Counted from the first letter of the stretch, positions 15,077 to 24,099 are shown. The stretch: 64,000 bases of DNA from Microbacterium testaceum (GCF_029761935.1 NZ_CP121699.1:1612001-1676000); one strand, 5' to 3'. The notes: a model not told the origin generated them from the sequence alone. Numbers and translations: made by a program.

Positions 15077-16066
15077 TCAGACGGTTTCTTCGTCGTAGCC
15101 GCTGTAGAACTGAGCGCCGTCGAAACCGGGCACCGAGTCCTTGAGCGACAGGCCGAGGGAGGTGAGCTTGTCGCGCACCTCGTCGACCGACTTCTGACCG
15201 AAGTTGCGGATGTTCATCAGCTGCGTCTCGGAAAGGGCGACCAGCTCCGAAACGGTGTTGATTCCCTCGCGCTTGAGGCAGTTGTACGAGCGGACCGACA
15301 GATCGAGGTCTTCGATCGGCATCGACAGCTCGTTCGAGAGGACGGTCTCGACCGGCGCGGGGCCGATCTCGATGCCCTCGGCCTCGACGTTCAGCTCGCG
15401 GGCGAGGCCGAAGAGCTCGACGAGGGTACGACCGGCGGAGGCCACGGCATCGCGCGGGGCAATGGAGGCCTTCGACTCGACGTCCAGCACCAGCTTGTCG
15501 AAGTCGGTGCGCTCACCCGCACGGGTGGCGTCGACGCGGTAGCTGACCTTGAGCACGGGCGAGTAGATCGAGTCGATCGGGATCTGACCGGCCTCGGCGT
15601 ACTCGTTGCGGTTCTGGGTCGCCGAGACGTAGCCGCGGCCACGCTCGATCGTCAGTTCGAGCTCGAACTTGGCGGTGTCGTTGAGCGTCGCGATGACCAA
15701 CTCGGGGTTGTGCACCTCGACACCCGCGGGAGCGGAGATGTCGGCGGCGGTGACCTCACCGGCGCCGGTCTTGCGCAGGTACGCCGTGATGGGCTCGTCG
15801 CGCTCGCTCGAGACGACCAGCTGCTTGATGTTCAAGATGATCTCGGTGACGTCTTCCTTCACGCCCGGGATGGTGCTGAACTCGTGCAGGACGCCGTCGA
15901 TGCGGATGCTCGTGACGGCCGCGCCGGGGATCGACGACAGGAGGCTGCGACGCAGCGCGTTACCGATCGTGTAACCGAAGCCGGGCTCCAGCGGCTCGAT
16001 GACGAAACGGCTGCGGAACTCCCCGATCTTCTCCTCGGTCAGAGTGGGACGCTGTGCGATGAGCAC
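15077..16066 (-). CDS. rpoA: RNA polymerase alpha subunit
   Basis: This 329-residue alpha subunit dimerises to start core RNA polymerase assembly. The N-terminal domain has [20 protein letters not shown] and [15 protein letters not shown]. The C-terminal domain has [20 protein letters not shown], which contacts UP-element DNA and activators. The length is normal. The start is GTG 16066, with AAAGGA 7-8 nt upstream. Upstream of it, 178 nt separate rpsK, where rpsD would be in many bacteria. That gap holds a 15-bp hairpin but no S4 gene. Confidence 0.97.
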   Translation of the reverse strand: MLIAQRPTLTEEKIGEFRSRFVIEPLEPGFGYTIGNALRRSLLSSIPGAAVTSIRIDGVLHEFSTIPGVKEDVTEIILNIKQLVVSSERDEPITAYLRKTGAGEVTAADISAPAGVEVHNPELVIATLNDTAKFELELTIERGRGYVSATQNRNEYAEAGQIPIDSIYSPVLKVSYRVDATRAGERTDFDKLVLDVESKASIAPRDAVASAGRTLVELFGLARELNVEAEGIEIGPAPVETVLSNELSMPIEDLDLSVRSYNCLKREGINTVSELVALSETQLMNIRNFGQKSVDEVRDKLTSLGLSLKDSVPGFDGAQFYSGYDEETV

Positions 16067-16244
16067 TATGTGTTCCTTTCGATCACGTGCCCGCTATATG
16101 ACACGTGTAATGGGGTGAGGTGTTGAGTTGTACTCGCGGGATGCCGCGTGACCTCGACGGTCGCTCGGGGCATCCGGAAGTCTGAATCGCGCGGGAGCGC
16201 GGCGTTCCCGGGGAGTGACGAGCACTCCCCGGGAACGAGACGCA
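16067..16244. other. rpsK-rpoA gap lacking rpsD
   Basis: This 178-nt gap is too short for S4 (about 200 codons) and has no ribosomal reading frame. It contains the strong hairpin at 16203-16237, two CACGTG words at 16084-16089 and 16102-16107 (the latter inside ACACGTGT), and no clear TANNNT/-35 pair on the minus strand. Confidence 0.6.
16203..16237 (-). terminator. hairpin between rpsK and rpoA
   Basis: A perfect 15-bp stem (16203-16217 with 16223-16237) with a 5-nt loop starts 7 nt past the rpsK stop. It has no T tract, so it may attenuate transcription, mark an RNA-processing site or protect a 3' end rather than stop polymerase outright. Confidence 0.6.
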
Positions 16245-16643
16245 TCAGACGCGGCGACGCTTGGGCGGACGGCAGCCGTTGTGGGCCTGCGGCGTCACGT
16301 CCTGGATCGAGCCGACCTCGAGGCCGGCCGCGGTGAGCGAACGGATCGCGGTCTCACGACCCGAACCCGGACCCTTCACGAAGACGTCGACCTTCTTGAC
16401 GCCGTGCTCCTGCGCCTGGCGAGCGGCCGACTCCGCGGCCATGCCGGCGGCGTAGGGCGTCGACTTGCGCGAGCCCTTGAACCCGACACCGCCGGACGAA
16501 GCCCAGCTGATGACGGCACCCGAGGGGTCGGTGATCGAAACGATGGTGTTGTTGAACGTCGACTTGATGTGGGCCTGACCCACGGCGATGTTCTTCTTTT
16601 CCTTGCGGCGCGGCTTGCGCGCGGCGGACTTGGCCTGTGCCAT
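16245..16643 (-). CDS. rpsK: 30S ribosomal protein S11
   Basis: This 132-residue S11 lies in the platform of the 30S subunit and touches the mRNA exit (Shine-Dalgarno) region. The core marks are [40 protein letters not shown] and [16 protein letters not shown] at the C-terminus. AGGAG is 7 nt before the ATG. It follows rpsM by 36 nt, in normal alpha-operon order. Confidence 0.97.
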   Translation of the reverse strand: MAQAKSAARKPRRKEKKNIAVGQAHIKSTFNNTIVSITDPSGAVISWASSGGVGFKGSRKSTPYAAGMAAESAARQAQEHGVKKVDVFVKGPGSGRETAIRSLTAAGLEVGSIQDVTPQAHNGCRPPKRRRV

Positions 16644-16679
16644 GTGCGTTCTCCTGAATCCTGACGCTCAGCCCGCGGC

Positions 16680-17054
16680 TTAGCGCGCCTTCTTCTTGCC
16701 GGCGACGGTGCGCTTGGGACCCTTACGGGTACGCGCGTTCGTCTTCGTGCGCTGACCGCGCACCGGGAGGCCGCGGCGGTGGCGCAGGCCCTCGTAGGAA
16801 CCGATCTCGACCTTGCGGCGGATGTCGGCGGCGACCTCGCGACGGAGGTCACCCTCCACCTTGTAAGTGCCTTCGATGTGGTCGCGCAGAGCGACCAGCT
16901 GGTCGTCGGTGAGGTCCTTGACGCGGATGTCCTGGCTGATGTCCGTTGCGTTCAGGATCTCGACGGAGCGGGTGCGACCCACGCCGTAGATGTAAGTAAG
17001 TGCGATCACCACGCGCTTGTCGCGCGGGATGTCGACGCCGGCGAGACGTGCCAT
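16680..17054 (-). CDS. rpsM: 30S ribosomal protein S13
   Basis: This 124-residue S13 sits in the head of the 30S subunit and forms bridges to the 50S and P-site t[53 protein letters not shown] and the basic C-terminus are diagnostic. GAGGAG lies 6 nt before ATG 17054. The frame is open further upstream, but that extension covers a hairpin-containing leader and is not S13. Confidence 0.97.
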   Translation of the reverse strand: MARLAGVDIPRDKRVVIALTYIYGVGRTRSVEILNATDISQDIRVKDLTDDQLVALRDHIEGTYKVEGDLRREVAADIRRKVEIGSYEGLRHRRGLPVRGQRTKTNARTRKGPKRTVAGKKKAR

Positions 17055-17099
17055 GCGGCTCTCCTCAGAGTGTCGTGGAGGTGTGGAGCAGGATCGGTG

Positions 17100-17142
17100 C
17101 TCGGGCCTCCGACCCGAGGTGTCCCCCATCCGCCTTCGCGGA
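17100..17142 (-). other. paired hairpins in the rpmJ-rpsM gap
   Basis: Two small stems, 17100-17105 with 17113-17118 and 17129-17133 with 17138-17142 (CTTC/GAAG tetraloop), lie upstream of rpsM on the minus strand. They could form a leader that affects rpsM translation. No known riboswitch is recognised. Confidence 0.3.
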
Positions 17143-17186
17143 CGGGATCTGATCCTGCCGTTGCGTATTCAGTTGGAAAAGGTGTC

Positions 17187-17201
17187 GAGCTGGAAGCTCA
17201 G
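17187..17201 (-). repeat. hairpin word shared with the rpoB 3' end
   Basis: The 15-nt sequence GAGCTGGAAGCTCAG overlaps the rpmJ stop codon (17198-17200) and recurs exactly at the rpoB stop (58889-58903). It can form a 5- to 7-bp stem with a GGA/TCC loop. Confidence 0.5.
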
Positions 17202-17314
17202 CCCTGGCGCTGCTTGTGGCGCGGGTTGCTCTTGCAGATCACCATCACGCGCCCGTGACGACGGATCACCTTGCAGTGGTCGCAGATGGGCTTGACGGAG
17301 GGGTTGACCTTCAT
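17198..17314 (-). CDS. rpmJ: 50S ribosomal protein L36
   Basis: This 38-residue L36 starts [20 protein letters not shown] and keeps the C-x2-C, a third Cys in [10 protein letters not shown] and the His, so it is the zinc-binding form. It stabilises 23S rRNA near the peptidyl-transferase region. I chose ATG 17314, which gives the canonical length, with AGGA upstream. It is too short to be found as a long frame and follows infA by 61 nt. Confidence 0.96.
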   Translation of the reverse strand: MKVNPSVKPICDHCKVIRRHGRVMVICKSNPRHKQRQG

Positions 17315-17375
17315 GATGTTCCTGATTTCGCTGTCTTCGAGACCGCGGAAGCGGCTCGTTACTTCTCGGCCGGAC

Positions 17376-17597
17376 TCAGCGGTAGCGGTAGACGATACGA
17401 CCACGGGTGAGGTCGTAGGGGCTCAGTTCGACGACGACGCGGTCCTCCGGGATGATGCGGATGTAGTTCTGCCGCATCTTGCCCGAGATGGTCGCGAGCA
17501 CTTTGTGCCCGTTCGTCAGCTCGACACGGAACATCGCGTTGGGCAGTGCTTCGGACACCGTGCCCTCGATCTCGATGACACCGTCTTTCTTCGCCAT
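17376..17597 (-). CDS. infA: translation initiation factor IF-1
   Basis: This 73-residue IF-1 is an OB-fold protein that sits in the ribosomal A site during initiation. [20 protein letters not shown] and [19 protein letters not shown] are near invariant, ending [15 protein letters not shown] 17597 gives the standard length. It has its own probable promoter at 17694-17722, so it can be expressed apart from secY-adk-map. Confidence 0.97.
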   Translation of the reverse strand: MAKKDGVIEIEGTVSEALPNAMFRVELTNGHKVLATISGKMRQNYIRIIPEDRVVVELSPYDLTRGRIVYRYR

Positions 17598-17693
17598 AAA
17601 CTCGCTCACGCTCAGTTGCAGACCGGCCGGTCTGCGGTGGATGGGGATTCGGTGCTTCGACACGCCAATGAAGGCGCAACGCACCAAAGATCA

Positions 17694-17722
17694 AGCATAC
17701 GTGGTATCGCCTGACCCGGCAA
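17694..17722 (-). promoter_or_regulatory. infA promoter
   Basis: On the minus strand TTGCCG (-35) and TATGCT (-10) are separated by exactly 17 nt. The predicted start near 17687 leaves a leader of about 90 nt. The -10 and its flanks (CGTATGCTTG) are identical to those of the rpoB promoter. The -35 overlaps the stem of the dsbA terminator. Confidence 0.65.
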
Positions 17723-17731
17723 CTCGCCGGG
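17715..17731 (-). terminator. small hairpin after the dsbA-like gene
   Basis: CCCGGC (17715-17720) pairs with GCCGGG (17726-17731) across a 5-nt loop, 8 nt past the dsbA-like stop. It overlaps the infA -35. No T tract. Confidence 0.4.
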
Positions 17732-17738
17732 AGTGTCG

Positions 17739-18443
17739 TCAGCCGTTGAGGCGGGCGACGATGTCCTTCTGCGGGTCGCCCGACAGGTCGGTCTGGTTCT
17801 GCAGGACGGTGCCGTTGACGGCGATCGTCGGCGTGGCCACACTCGTCGCGTTCGGCTGCAACGGGGTCTTCTGCGTCATCGCCGTCACGAACTTGGAGTA
17901 CGTGCCCGACGTGATGCAAGAGGACACGGCATCCGATGCTCCCGCTGACGTCGCGATCGAGGCGAGGGTCGCGTCATCGAGGCCCGCGGTGTTCTCCTTG
18001 GGCTGCTGGGCGTAGAGCGCCTTCACGAACGCCGGAATGTTCGCGGAGTTGTCCACCGCGACGCAGTACGCGGCGTTGGCCGCACGGGTCGAGTACTGGG
18101 TGCCCTGCGAGAGACGGTCGAGGATGGCGATCGGGTGGATCTTCAGCGTGATCGTGCTGTCGTCGACGAGCTGTTGCAGGGTCGGGCCGTACGCCTGCTC
18201 GAACGAGTTGCACACGGGGCACATGAAGTCGATGTAGGTGTCGACGGTCTTCTCACCCGATCCGACGGAGATCGCACCGGTCTCGGTGTCGACCGCGGAG
18301 GCCTGCGGCAGCGTGCCGGGCGAGGTCGCCTGGCTGTTGGCGAACCACACCACTCCCCCGACGATCAGGACCACGACCAGAGCGGCGGCGGTCACGCCGA
18401 TCGCGAACCAGTTGGTGGTCTTCCGCGCGGCGGCCATCATCAT
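17739..18443 (-). CDS. membrane-anchored DsbA-like thioredoxin-fold protein
   Basis: This 234-residue protein has an N-terminal membrane segment (about residues 12-35) and an extracellular DsbA/thioredoxin-fold domain with the active site CPVC in YIDFMCPVCNSF (near residue 75). Two more cysteines near 125 and 173 may pair. Such proteins oxidise or reshuffle disulfides in exported proteins outside the membrane. The start ATG overlaps the map stop by one base (TGATG), followed by two further ATG codons. It is co-transcribed with secY-adk-map. Placing a disulfide enzyme beside the SecY translocon gene fits the folding of newly exported proteins. Confidence 0.88.
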   Translation of the reverse strand: MMMAAARKTTNWFAIGVTAAALVVVLIVGGVVWFANSQATSPGTLPQASAVDTETGAISVGSGEKTVDTYIDFMCPVCNSFEQAYGPTLQQLVDDSTITLKIHPIAILDRLSQGTQYSTRAANAAYCVAVDNSANIPAFVKALYAQQPKENTAGLDDATLASIATSAGASDAVSSCITSGTYSKFVTAMTQKTPLQPNATSVATPTIAVNGTVLQNQTDLSGDPQKDIVARLNG

Positions 18444-19282
18444 CAGTCGATCTCCTTCGGCACCACACCGAACGGCGCCAGTTTCTCGGCACCGCCGTCA
18501 TGCGCGGTGAGGACCCAGATGCCTCCATCATGCACGGCGACACTATGTTCCCAATGGGAGCCGGCCGTGCCGTCGACGGTCGAGACGGTCCACCCGTCGT
18601 CCTCGGTGAACGTCTCCTGGTCGCCGATGACGACCATGGGCTCGATCGCGACCGCCAGGCCGGGGCGCACCTCGGGTCCGCGGTCCGCAACCGCGTAGTT
18701 GAAAATGCTCGGCGACTCGTGCATCTTGCGGCCGATGCCGTGACCCACGTAATCCCGCAGGATGCCGTAGCCCCCCGCGGGCGCGTGCTCCTGGATGTAC
18801 TGCTCGATGGCCGCGCCGACTTCGGAGAGGTGGCTGGCGCGGCTGAGCGCCGCGATCCCCGCCCACAGCGATCCCTCGGTCACCTCGGACAGTCGCCGAC
18901 GCGGTGCCACGAGTTCTTCGGGCGCCTCTCCCGGCACGATCATCGTGAAGGCGGAATCGCCGTTCCATCCGCGGAACTCCGCTCCCGCGTCGATCGAGAG
19001 GATGTCACCCGCCTGCAGAGGACGATCTTTCGGGATGCCGTGGACCACCTCTTCGTTCACGGAGGCGCAGATGGTGTGCCGATAGCCTCGCACCATCTGG
19101 AAGTTGGACACCGCTCCGCGCGCCGTGATCAGCGCGGACGCCGCCGCATCGAGCTCAAGCGTCGTGACGCCCGGCGCGATCAGTGCGCGGACGGCATCCA
19201 GTGCATCGGCGGTGATGAGTCCGGGTTCGACCATCGACCGCAGCTGCGCGGGCTTCTTGTAGATCGAGGAGCGCAACCCCAC
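18443..19282 (-). CDS. map: type I methionine aminopeptidase
   Basis: This 279-residue MetAP removes the initiator Met from new proteins. The five metal ligands are in place: Asp in SIDAGAE, Asp in NGDSAF, His in GHGIGRKMHE, Glu in IEPMVV and Glu in SHWEHS. The start is GTG 19282, one base after the adk stop. The N-terminal IYKKPAQLRSMVEPG block matches the family, which supports this longer start over an internal ATG. It lies in the normal secY-adk-map order. Confidence 0.95.
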   Translation of the reverse strand: MGLRSSIYKKPAQLRSMVEPGLITADALDAVRALIAPGVTTLELDAAASALITARGAVSNFQMVRGYRHTICASVNEEVVHGIPKDRPLQAGDILSIDAGAEFRGWNGDSAFTMIVPGEAPEELVAPRRRLSEVTEGSLWAGIAALSRASHLSEVGAAIEQYIQEHAPAGGYGILRDYVGHGIGRKMHESPSIFNYAVADRGPEVRPGLAVAIEPMVVIGDQETFTEDDGWTVSTVDGTAGSHWEHSVAVHDGGIWVLTAHDGGAEKLAPFGVVPKEID

Positions 19283-19283
19283 G

Positions 19284-19880
19284 TCAGGCGGCCGGGGTCG
19301 CGGCGATGCCGCGCGCTTCGAGGGCAGCGAAGATCCGGGCCGTGACCTCGTCGAGGCTGCCCACCCCGTCGATCTCGTCGACGATGCCGCGCGTGCCGTA
19401 GACGTCGAGAATGGGAGCCGTCTCGCGCTCGTAGATCCCCAGACGGGTCGCGATCGCCTCTTCGGTGTCGTCGGCGCGGCCCTGCTCAGCGGCGCGGGCG
19501 GTGAGACGCGACAGCGACTCCTCTCGGGGCACCACGAGCGCGATCACGGCATCGAGGGACTCGCCGCGGCCCTCGAGGAACTCGTCGAGGTGCATGACCT
19601 GCGCGAGGTTGCGGGGGTACCCGTCGAGCAGGAATCCCCCGGCGGCGTCGTCCTGCGCGAGACGGTCGCGCACGACGGCGCTGGTCAGCTCGTCGGGAAC
19701 GAGGTCGCCTCCATCGATGATGGACTTCACCTGTAGGCCGAGCTCCGTGCCGTCCTTGACGTTGGCGCGGAACACGTCACCCGTGGAGACGACCGGGATG
19801 CCGAAGGCGTCGCCGACGCGGACGCCCTGGGTTCCCTTGCCCGAGCCCTGCGGCCCGACGATCAGAAGGCGAGCGGTCAT
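19284..19880 (-). CDS. adk: adenylate kinase
   Basis: This 198-residue adenylate kinase interconverts AMP, ADP and ATP. The P-loop GPQGSGKGTQ starts at residue 9, and FLLDGYPRNLAQ and the RGIVDEIDG C-terminus are typical. It has no Cys zinc finger in the LID, i.e. the short-LID form common in actinobacteria, about 15-20 residues shorter than the E. coli enzyme. ATG 19880 overlaps the secY stop as ATGA, so the pair is translationally coupled. Confidence 0.95.
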   Translation of the reverse strand: MTARLLIVGPQGSGKGTQGVRVGDAFGIPVVSTGDVFRANVKDGTELGLQVKSIIDGGDLVPDELTSAVVRDRLAQDDAAGGFLLDGYPRNLAQVMHLDEFLEGRGESLDAVIALVVPREESLSRLTARAAEQGRADDTEEAIATRLGIYERETAPILDVYGTRGIVDEIDGVGSLDEVTARIFAALEARGIAATPAA

Positions 19881-21199
19881 CGCAGCAGCCCTTCGTAGTG
19901 GCGCTGCTGAAGCTGCGCGTCGATCTGCTTCACCGTCTCGAGGCCGACACCCACGATGATGAGGATCGAGGCTCCGCCGAAGGGGAAGTTCTGGTTGGCG
20001 CCTACCGTGGCCAGCGCCACCAGAGGCAGCAGCGCGATCAGACCGAGGTAGATCGAGCCCGGCAGCGTGATGCGGGTGAGCACGTAGTCGAGGTACTCGG
20101 CGGTGGGGCGTCCGGCGCGGATGCCCGGGATGAACCCGCCGTACTTCTTCATGTTGTCGGCGACGTCGACCGGGTTGAACGTGATCGCCACGTAGAAGTA
20201 CGCGAAGCCGATGATCAGGAGGAAGTACACGAGCATGTACAGCGGGTGGTCGCCACGCGTCAGGTACTGGGAGATCCAGGTCACCCACGGGGCTGGCTCC
20301 TGGCCCGCCTGCGGCTGGTTGAACTGGGCGATGAGCGCCGGGATGTACAGCAGCGACGAGGCGAAGATGACCGGCACGACACCGGCCATGTTGACCTTGA
20401 TCGGGATGTACGTGTTCGTGCCGCCGTAGGTGCGGCGTCCGACCATGCGTTTGGCGTACTGCACCGGGATTCGACGCTGCGACTGTTCGACGAACACCAC
20501 GAGCGCCACGATCACGATGCTGACGGCGAGCACGAGGAGGAAGACCTCGACGCCGCGGGCGTTGAGGATCGAGATCATCGCGCCGGGGAACGTGGCGGCG
20601 ATCGAGGTGAAGATGAGGATCGACATGCCGTTGCCGACGCCGCGCTCGGTGACGAGCTCGGCGAACCACATGACCAGGCCGGTGCCGGCGGTCATCGTGA
20701 TGATCATGAGCAGCTGCGCCCACCAAATGTCGTTGGTGAGGAGCTGCTGGCACTCGGGCACACCGGCGGAGCCGAAGAGCTGGCCCGAGCGCGCCACCGT
20801 GACGAGCGTCGTCGACTGCAGAAGAGCGAGCGCGATCGTGAGGTAGCGGGTGTACTGCGTGAGCTTGGCCTGACCCGCCTGACCCTCTTTGTAGAGGGTC
20901 TCGAAGTGCGGGATGACCACGCGCAGCAGCTGCACGATGATGGTCGCCGTGATGTACGGCATCACCCCGAGGGCGAAGATCGACAGCTGCAGCAGAGCGC
21001 CACCGGAGAACAGGTTGACCAGGGAGAGCAGACCCTCGGTACCACCCGACTGGTTCAGACACTGCTGAACGTTCGGGAAGTCGACGAAGGGCGTCGGCAC
21101 GTGGGCACCCAGCCGGTAGATGGCGATGATGCCCAGCGTGAAGGCGATCTTCCGCCTCAGGTCGGGCGTGCGGAAAACCCGCGCGATGGCGCTGAACAA
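19877..21199 (-). CDS. secY: preprotein translocase subunit SecY
   Basis: This 440-residue SecY has ten membrane segments and forms the protein-conducting channel. FRTPDLRRKIAFTLGIIAIY at the start, then VPTPFVDFPNV, IILQ-type helices, QRRIPVQYAKRMVG in loop C4 and GIRAGRPTAEYLD in C5 are clear family marks. I chose TTG 21199, where the SecY N-terminus FSAIARVF begins and GGAGG lies 8 nt upstream. The frame is open 16 codons further up but that part is the leader. A strong hairpin and a weak TAGTCT box (21251-21256) lie between rplO and this gene. Confidence 0.95.
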   Translation of the reverse strand: MFSAIARVFRTPDLRRKIAFTLGIIAIYRLGAHVPTPFVDFPNVQQCLNQSGGTEGLLSLVNLFSGGALLQLSIFALGVMPYITATIIVQLLRVVIPHFETLYKEGQAGQAKLTQYTRYLTIALALLQSTTLVTVARSGQLFGSAGVPECQQLLTNDIWWAQLLMIITMTAGTGLVMWFAELVTERGVGNGMSILIFTSIAATFPGAMISILNARGVEVFLLVLAVSIVIVALVVFVEQSQRRIPVQYAKRMVGRRTYGGTNTYIPIKVNMAGVVPVIFASSLLYIPALIAQFNQPQAGQEPAPWVTWISQYLTRGDHPLYMLVYFLLIIGFAYFYVAITFNPVDVADNMKKYGGFIPGIRAGRPTAEYLDYVLTRITLPGSIYLGLIALLPLVALATVGANQNFPFGGASILIIVGVGLETVKQIDAQLQQRHYEGLLR

Positions 21200-21264
21200 G
21201 GGAGATTCCTCCAGAACGATCTCGGCACGCGACGGGGCGCACACCAAATCAGACTAACCCAGAA

Positions 21265-21294
21265 GGGGCCGACGGCCGTAAGGCCGCCGGCCCC
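21265..21294 (-). terminator. hairpin between rplO and secY
   Basis: A 13-bp stem with one mismatch (21265-21277 with 21282-21294, loop GTAA) lies 14 nt past the rplO stop and is followed by TTCTGGG on the minus strand. It may partly terminate and so lower secY-adk-map relative to the ribosomal genes. Confidence 0.5.
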
Positions 21295-21308
21295 TCCAGG
21301 GTCGGGCG

Positions 21309-21842
21309 TCAGTTGACGGAGCCGCCAGCGGCGACGATCTTCTGCTCAGCGGAGCCGGAGACCTTGTCGACCGAAACGGTCAGCGCGACCGAGATGTCGC
21401 CGGTGCCGAGCACCTTGACCTTCTCGTTCTTGCGGACGGCGCCCTTGGCCACCAGGTCGGCGACGGTCACGTCGCCACCCTGCGGGTAGAGCTCGCCGAG
21501 CTTGTCCAGGTTCACGACCTGGTACTCGACGCGGAACGGGTTCTTGAAGCCGCGGAGCTTCGGGGTGCGCATGTGCAGCGGCATCTGCCCACCCTCGAAG
21601 CCGACCTTGACCTGGTAACGGGCCTTGGTTCCCTTGGTACCGCGACCCGACGTCTTACCCTTCGAGCCCTCACCGCGACCCACACGGGTCTTGGCGGTGC
21701 GGGCGCCCGGGACGGGACGCAGGTGGTGGACCTTGAGCACGCCGGGGCGCGCCGCGGGGGCTTCCTTCTTCTCGGCCGTCTTACGAGCCGATGCCTTCTT
21801 CGGGGCGTCGACCGTGGCGGTCTCGTCCTTCTTGGCAGCCAT
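21309..21842 (-). CDS. rplO: 50S ribosomal protein L15
   Basis: This 177-residue L15 binds 23S rRNA late in 50S assembly. The core starts with [20 protein letters not shown], and [20 protein letters not shown] and [10 protein letters not shown] follow. A Lys/Ala-rich N-terminal extension of about 33 residues makes it longer than the usual ~145, as in other Microbacteriaceae. The ATG shares one base with the rpmD stop. Confidence 0.96.
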   Translation of the reverse strand: MAAKKDETATVDAPKKASARKTAEKKEAPAARPGVLKVHHLRPVPGARTAKTRVGRGEGSKGKTSGRGTKGTKARYQVKVGFEGGQMPLHMRTPKLRGFKNPFRVEYQVVNLDKLGELYPQGGDVTVADLVAKGAVRKNEKVKVLGTGDISVALTVSVDKVSGSAEQKIVAAGGSVN

Positions 21843-22027
21843 TAGTCGATCTCCTCAACCTTGACGAGGTGGGCGACGGTCTTGACGTAACCGCGCGTCT
21901 GCGCGTCGTCGGGACGGACGACCGAGTCGCCGATCCGCTTGAGACCGAGCGAACGCAGCGTGTCACGCTGGTTCTGCTTCTCGCTCACCTTGGACTTGAT
22001 CTGCGTGACCTTCAGACGCTCGGCCAT
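21842..22027 (-). CDS. rpmD: 50S ribosomal protein L30
   Basis: This 61-residue L30 is found at the normal place between rpsE and rpl[38 protein letters not shown] and [16 protein letters not shown] match the family. ATG 22027 overlaps the rpsE stop by one base. The longer upstream frame is out of the S5 reading frame and is not coding. Confidence 0.96.
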   Translation of the reverse strand: MAERLKVTQIKSKVSEKQNQRDTLRSLGLKRIGDSVVRPDDAQTRGYVKTVAHLVKVEEID

Positions 22028-22707
22028 CAGGCACCTACCTTCTGAGCGGCGGCCTCGGCGCGCACGAGGCGGGCCGGGGCGACCTGGTCGAACTCCAGGC
22101 CACGGCGGGCGGCCACGGCGCGGGGCTCCTCGAGCGACTTCAGCGCCTCGACGGTCGCGTGCACGATGTTGATCGTGTTCGACGAGCCGAGCGACTTCGA
22201 GAGGACATCGTGGATGCCGGCGCACTCGAGGACGGCGCGGACGGGACCACCGGCGATAACACCGGTACCGGCAGCGGCGGGGCGCAGGAGCACCACACCG
22301 GCAGCGGCCTCACCCTGGACGGGGTGGGGAATGGTCGAGCCCGAGCGGGGGACGCGGAAGAAGTTGCGCTTGGCCTCTTCGACACCCTTCGAGATGGCGA
22401 GGGGGACTTCGCGGGCCTTGCCGTAACCGACACCCACGACGCCGTTGCCATCGCCCACGACGACGAGCGCCGTGAAGCTGAAGCGACGGCCACCCTTGAC
22501 CACCTTCGACACGCGGTTGATCGTCACGACGCGCTCGAGGAACTGGCTCTCGTTGCGGTCGCGCGAACCACGGTCGCGCTGGTTGGTGTTGCGCTCGCGA
22601 CCACCGCGACGCGGCTCGCGCTCACGCTCGGCGGGGGCCTGAGCCGCAGCCGCACCCTCAGCCGGTGCAGTCTGCTCGGTCACTTCGGTCTCCTTGTTGT
22701 CACTCAC
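22027..22707 (-). CDS. rpsE: 30S ribosomal protein S5
   Basis: This 226-residue S5 helps keep decoding accurate at the mRNA entry site. [20 protein letters not shown] and [20 protein letters not shown] are family marks, followed by [20 protein letters not shown]. An Ala/Glu/Arg-rich N-terminal extension (about 55 residues) is charged and probably disordered. The start overlaps the rplR stop by 4 nt. Confidence 0.96.
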   Translation of the reverse strand: MSDNKETEVTEQTAPAEGAAAAQAPAEREREPRRGGRERNTNQRDRGSRDRNESQFLERVVTINRVSKVVKGGRRFSFTALVVVGDGNGVVGVGYGKAREVPLAISKGVEEAKRNFFRVPRSGSTIPHPVQGEAAAGVVLLRPAAAGTGVIAGGPVRAVLECAGIHDVLSKSLGSSNTINIVHATVEALKSLEEPRAVAARRGLEFDQVAPARLVRAEAAAQKVGA

Positions 22708-23063
22708 AGGTTCAGCCCTCCTTCGCGAGCTCCGTCGGCGATCGCGGCGACACGACCGGCGTAACGGTTACCGCCGCGGTCGAACACGACGTCGGACACG
22801 CCGGCGGCCTTCGCACGCTCGGCGACGAGCTCGCCGACCTTGCGGGCCTTGGCGGTCTTGTCACCGTCGAAGCCGCGCAGGTCGGTCTCGAGGGTGGAGG
22901 CGGAGGCCACGGTGTGGCCCTTGCTGTCGTCCACGACCTGGACGAAGACGTGGCGAGCGGAACGCGTCACCACGAGGCGGGGGCGTAGCTCGGTACCGAC
23001 GATCTTCTTGCGAAGACGAAGGTGGCGACGCGAGCGAGCGACGGACTTTGTCTTGACAGCCAT
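22704..23063 (-). CDS. rplR: 50S ribosomal protein L18
   Basis: This 119-residue L18 binds 5S rRNA and attaches it to the 50S subunit. [35 protein letters not shown] and [20 protein letters not shown] are diagnostic. It lies 2 nt after rplF and overlaps rpsE by 4 nt. Confidence 0.97.
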   Translation of the reverse strand: MAVKTKSVARSRRHLRLRKKIVGTELRPRLVVTRSARHVFVQVVDDSKGHTVASASTLETDLRGFDGDKTAKARKVGELVAERAKAAGVSDVVFDRGGNRYAGRVAAIADGAREGGLNL

Positions 23064-23065
23064 GG

Positions 23066-23602
23066 CTACTTACCACTCTTTCCGGCCTTGCGGCGCACGA
23101 CCTCGCCCGCGTACCGCACACCCTTGCCCTTGTAGGGCTCGGGCTTGCGGATCTTGCGGATGTTGGCGGCGGCCTCGCCGACGGCCTGCTTGTCGATGCC
23201 GCTCACGGTGACCTTGTTGTTGCCTTCGACCGTGAGGGTGATGCCGGCGGGCGGGTCGATCAGGACGGGGTGCGAGAAGCCGAGGGCGAACTCGATCGAG
23301 CTCCCCTTCTGCGCCACGCGGTAACCCGTACCGACGACCTCGAGGCCCTTGGTGTAGCCCTCGGTGACACCGATGATGTTGTTGTTGATGAGAGTGCGGG
23401 TCAGGCCGTGGAGCGACCGCGACTCGCGCTCGTCGTCGGGACGCGTGACGAGAACCTGGTTCTCTTCGACCGCGACCTCGAGGGGCTGGGCAACGGTGAG
23501 CGCGAGCTCGCCCTTGGGGCCCTTGACGGAGACCTCCCGGCCGTTCACCGAAACGGTGACACCGGCGGGGATGTCGATGGGAAGACGTCCAATACGCGAC
23601 AT
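23066..23602 (-). CDS. rplF: 50S ribosomal protein L6
   Basis: This 178-residue L6 sits near the factor-binding site of the 50S subunit. [40 protein letters not shown] and the C-terminal [20 protein letters not shown] are typical. It begins 6 nt past the rpsH stop. Confidence 0.97.
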   Translation of the reverse strand: MSRIGRLPIDIPAGVTVSVNGREVSVKGPKGELALTVAQPLEVAVEENQVLVTRPDDERESRSLHGLTRTLINNNIIGVTEGYTKGLEVVGTGYRVAQKGSSIEFALGFSHPVLIDPPAGITLTVEGNNKVTVSGIDKQAVGEAAANIRKIRKPEPYKGKGVRYAGEVVRRKAGKSGK

Positions 23603-23608
23603 GTCAGA

Positions 23609-24007
23609 TCACCACACGTAGGCGAGAACTTCTCCGCCCACGCCCTTCTGCTCGGCCTGACGGTCGGTGAGGAGACCGGAGGAGGTGGACAGGATGGCGA
23701 CGCCGAGGCCACCGAGGACCGTGGGGACCTCGGTCGACTTCGCGTACACGCGGAGGCCGGGCTTCGACACGCGCTTGATGCCGGCGATCGACCGCTCGCG
23801 GTTCGGGCCGTACTTCAGCGTCATGTTGAGGGTCTGGCCGACGCGAGCGTCTTCGACGCTCCAGTCGGCGATGTAACCCTCCTGCTTGAGGATGGCGGCG
23901 ATGTTCGTCTTGAGCTTGGAGCTCGGCATCGACACGGAGTCGTGGTGCGCCGAGTTCGCGTTGCGCAGACGGGTCAGCATGTCTGCGACCGGGTCTGTCA
24001 TCGTCAT
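23609..24007 (-). CDS. rpsH: 30S ribosomal protein S8
   Basis: This 132-residue S8 binds the central domain of 16S r[43 protein letters not shown], the [20 protein letters not shown] end and the final AYVW are family marks. ATG 24007 is used, and a second ATG two codons in is equally possible. In many bacteria S8 binds its own mRNA near the rplE end. A hairpin lies there (24070-24093). Confidence 0.96.
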   Translation of the reverse strand: MTMTDPVADMLTRLRNANSAHHDSVSMPSSKLKTNIAAILKQEGYIADWSVEDARVGQTLNMTLKYGPNRERSIAGIKRVSKPGLRVYAKSTEVPTVLGGLGVAILSTSSGLLTDRQAEQKGVGGEVLAYVW

Positions 24008-24099
24008 GTGTTGCTTCTTTCGATCATGAGGTTTCGACTGCCGTTACGCGACAGTCGACCTTCTATGAGGGGCCCCCGGAAACCCGGGGGCCCGAGGTG
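24008..24099. other. rplE-rpsH gap lacking rpsN
   Basis: Many spc operons have rpsN (S14) here. The gap is 92 nt, too short for the 61-codon zinc-type S14 plus signals, and no S14 motif is present. It holds only a hairpin and the rpsH leader. Confidence 0.7.
24070..24093 (-). other. hairpin between rplE and rpsH
   Basis: A perfect 10-bp GC stem (24070-24079 with 24084-24093, loop AAAC) starts 6 nt past the rplE stop. The position fits an S8-type autoregulatory or RNA-processing site, though I do not see the exact S8-binding fold. Confidence 0.5.
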
